From Enterococcus cecorum DSM 20682 = ATCC 43198 (lineage in GTDB: Bacteria; Bacillota; Bacilli; Lactobacillales; Enterococcaceae), in the NCBI RefSeq assembly GCF_000407565.1, contig NZ_ASWI01000004.1:236501-300500 (forward strand): a stretch of DNA of 64,000 bases. Reading direction: 5' to 3'. A program made the translations under genes and the position numbers. The stretch's first letter is position 1, and every line of letters starts with the position of its first letter. Below, piece after piece: positions 63,209 to 64,000 of the stretch. The notes beneath the pieces were generated by a model. The model had not been told where the DNA came from, did no database searches, and saw only the letters and a list, made by a program, of their open reading frames with translations.

Positions 63209-63273
63209 CATAATATTAGAAGTATTATTAATTTATATAAAATATGAACATAGAAGGGAATGTGAATGGTTTA

Positions 63274-64000
63274 TGAAATATATAGAAAGCGTTTCGATTG
63301 GGTTTGATATTGGCGTGGGATCTGTTGGTTATGCTGTTATTAATTCTAAAACGAAACAAATTTTAGAAAGCGGTGTAAGTATTTTTCCCGCAGCAGTTGC
63401 ACAAAAGAATGTTGAACGTCGTGAGTCTCGTCAATCAAGACGTTTGAGAAGAAGACGAGTCAATCGCTTAAATGATTTGAAAAAATTACTGAAAAAAAAC
63501 GGCTTTATCCCATCTCCTAATAAAAATCCTTATGAAATTCGTGTTAGAGGACTAGAGCATCAATTGAGTAGAGATGAGATTGCGATTGCGGTGCTACATA
63601 TTGCAAAACGTAGAGGTATAAGTTATTCATTAGATGATGTTGTAGACGAGAATGTTACTGATTTTAAGGGGAAAATTGCGAAAAATCAAGAAGCACTAAA
63701 GAATAAGACACCTGGTGAGATACAATATGAACGTTTGTTAAAATACGGTAAAGTTAGAGGTACAGTCACCAATTATGTTGAATATGATGAACAGCCAGAG
63801 TATTTTTTAAATGTATTTCCTAATAGTGCTTATGTTGATGAAGCAAAAAGAATCTTAACTTGCCAAAAACAGTATTATCCTGAAATTACTGATGATTTAA
63901 TCGAAAATATTGTCAAAATTATTAGTCGTAAACGAGCTTATTATATTGGTCCGGGTAATGAAAAATCTAGAACTGATTATGGAATCTATCGTACAAATGG
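63274..64000 (+). CDS. cas9: CRISPR-associated endonuclease Cas9 (N-terminal part, cut by window end)
   Basis: The first 242 codons of Cas9. RuvC-I is GFDIGVGSVGYAVI with catalytic Asp12; the arginine-rich bridge helix is RRESRQSRRLRRRRVNRL (about 49-66); then the REC start NPYEIRVRGLEHQLSRDEIA, LHIAKRRGI, and IISRKRAYYIGPGNEKS. The pattern GL-x-LS-x-E-A-LH-AKRRG and YY-GPG follows the compact SaCas9 group (about 1050-1150 residues), not the large SpCas9 group. ATG 63274; the Shine-Dalgarno (AAGGGA) is rather distant. No stops to the window edge. cas1/cas2 and the array should lie beyond. Confidence 0.93.

Overview
The window is chromosomal DNA of a low-GC Gram-positive bacterium of the Lactobacillales. 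The set sbcDC, spx, mecA, SpxH-like adaptor, relQ, nadK, rluD, mgtE, together with queT under a preQ1-II-type leader, ilvE, a ComX-like sigma factor and an IS66 element, fits Enterococcus. Enterococcus cecorum is my best guess, but that is inference because no marker gene is present.

Layout. 1-11.6 kb: housekeeping block (DNA repair nuclease SbcCD; Spx and both of its proteolytic adaptors; RelQ, NAD kinase, pseudouridine synthase, MgtE). 11.7-18.8 kb: sugar metabolism and regulation (RpiR regulator divergent from a Gfo/Idh/MocA oxidoreductase; O-methyltransferase, DUF2829-like protein and SDR in one operon; cellobiose-type PTS EIIC with an orphan RarA/MgsA C-terminal-domain gene, divergent from a second RpiR regulator). 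18.8-23 kb: decayed genes, queT with its riboswitch, tRNA-Arg(UCU), a nucleotidyltransferase and a HicA/malic-enzyme chimera. 23.1-41.3 kb: surface polysaccharide locus. An HTH-fused UDP-glucose dehydrogenase and a UDP-glucuronate epimerase (UDP-GalA supply) come first. After a 1-kb gap follow dehydratase, aminotransferase, phosphoglycosyl transferase and acetyltransferase genes resembling PglF/E/C/D of the N,N'-diacetylbacillosamine pathway, then glycosyltransferases, Wzy, Wzx, an acetyltransferase, galE and glmM. The middle of this locus is visibly more AT-rich than its flanks.

41.4-50.4 kb: a defence and mobile-element island. It holds a decayed IS66, a truncated cytosine methyltransferase, a decayed HaeIII-like methyltransferase/endonuclease pair, and then an apparently intact two-gene system: a GHKL (MORC/MutL-like) ATPase carrying a C-terminal PD-(D/E)xK nuclease domain, followed by a C5-cytosine methyltransferase. 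IS66 end fragments, a nearly complete IS66 with a frameshifted tnpC, and an ISL3-like relic follow. 50.4-62.6 kb: 6-phospho-beta-glucosidase, a small membrane protein, the ComX-like sigma factor, a peptide-binding lipoprotein, a glycolipid-type glycosyltransferase, ilvE, a 135-bp tandem structured repeat, and a YdjG/H/I-like membrane-stress operon. 62.7-64 kb: a probable tracrRNA and the first 242 codons of a SaCas9-like compact Cas9, cut by the window edge.

The items most worth attention are the ATPase-nuclease plus methyltransferase system (44175-47320), the 135-bp tandem repeat with compensatory base changes (59048-59333), and the Cas9/tracrRNA locus at the right edge. All family assignments come from reading motifs and remembered families; no searches were run.
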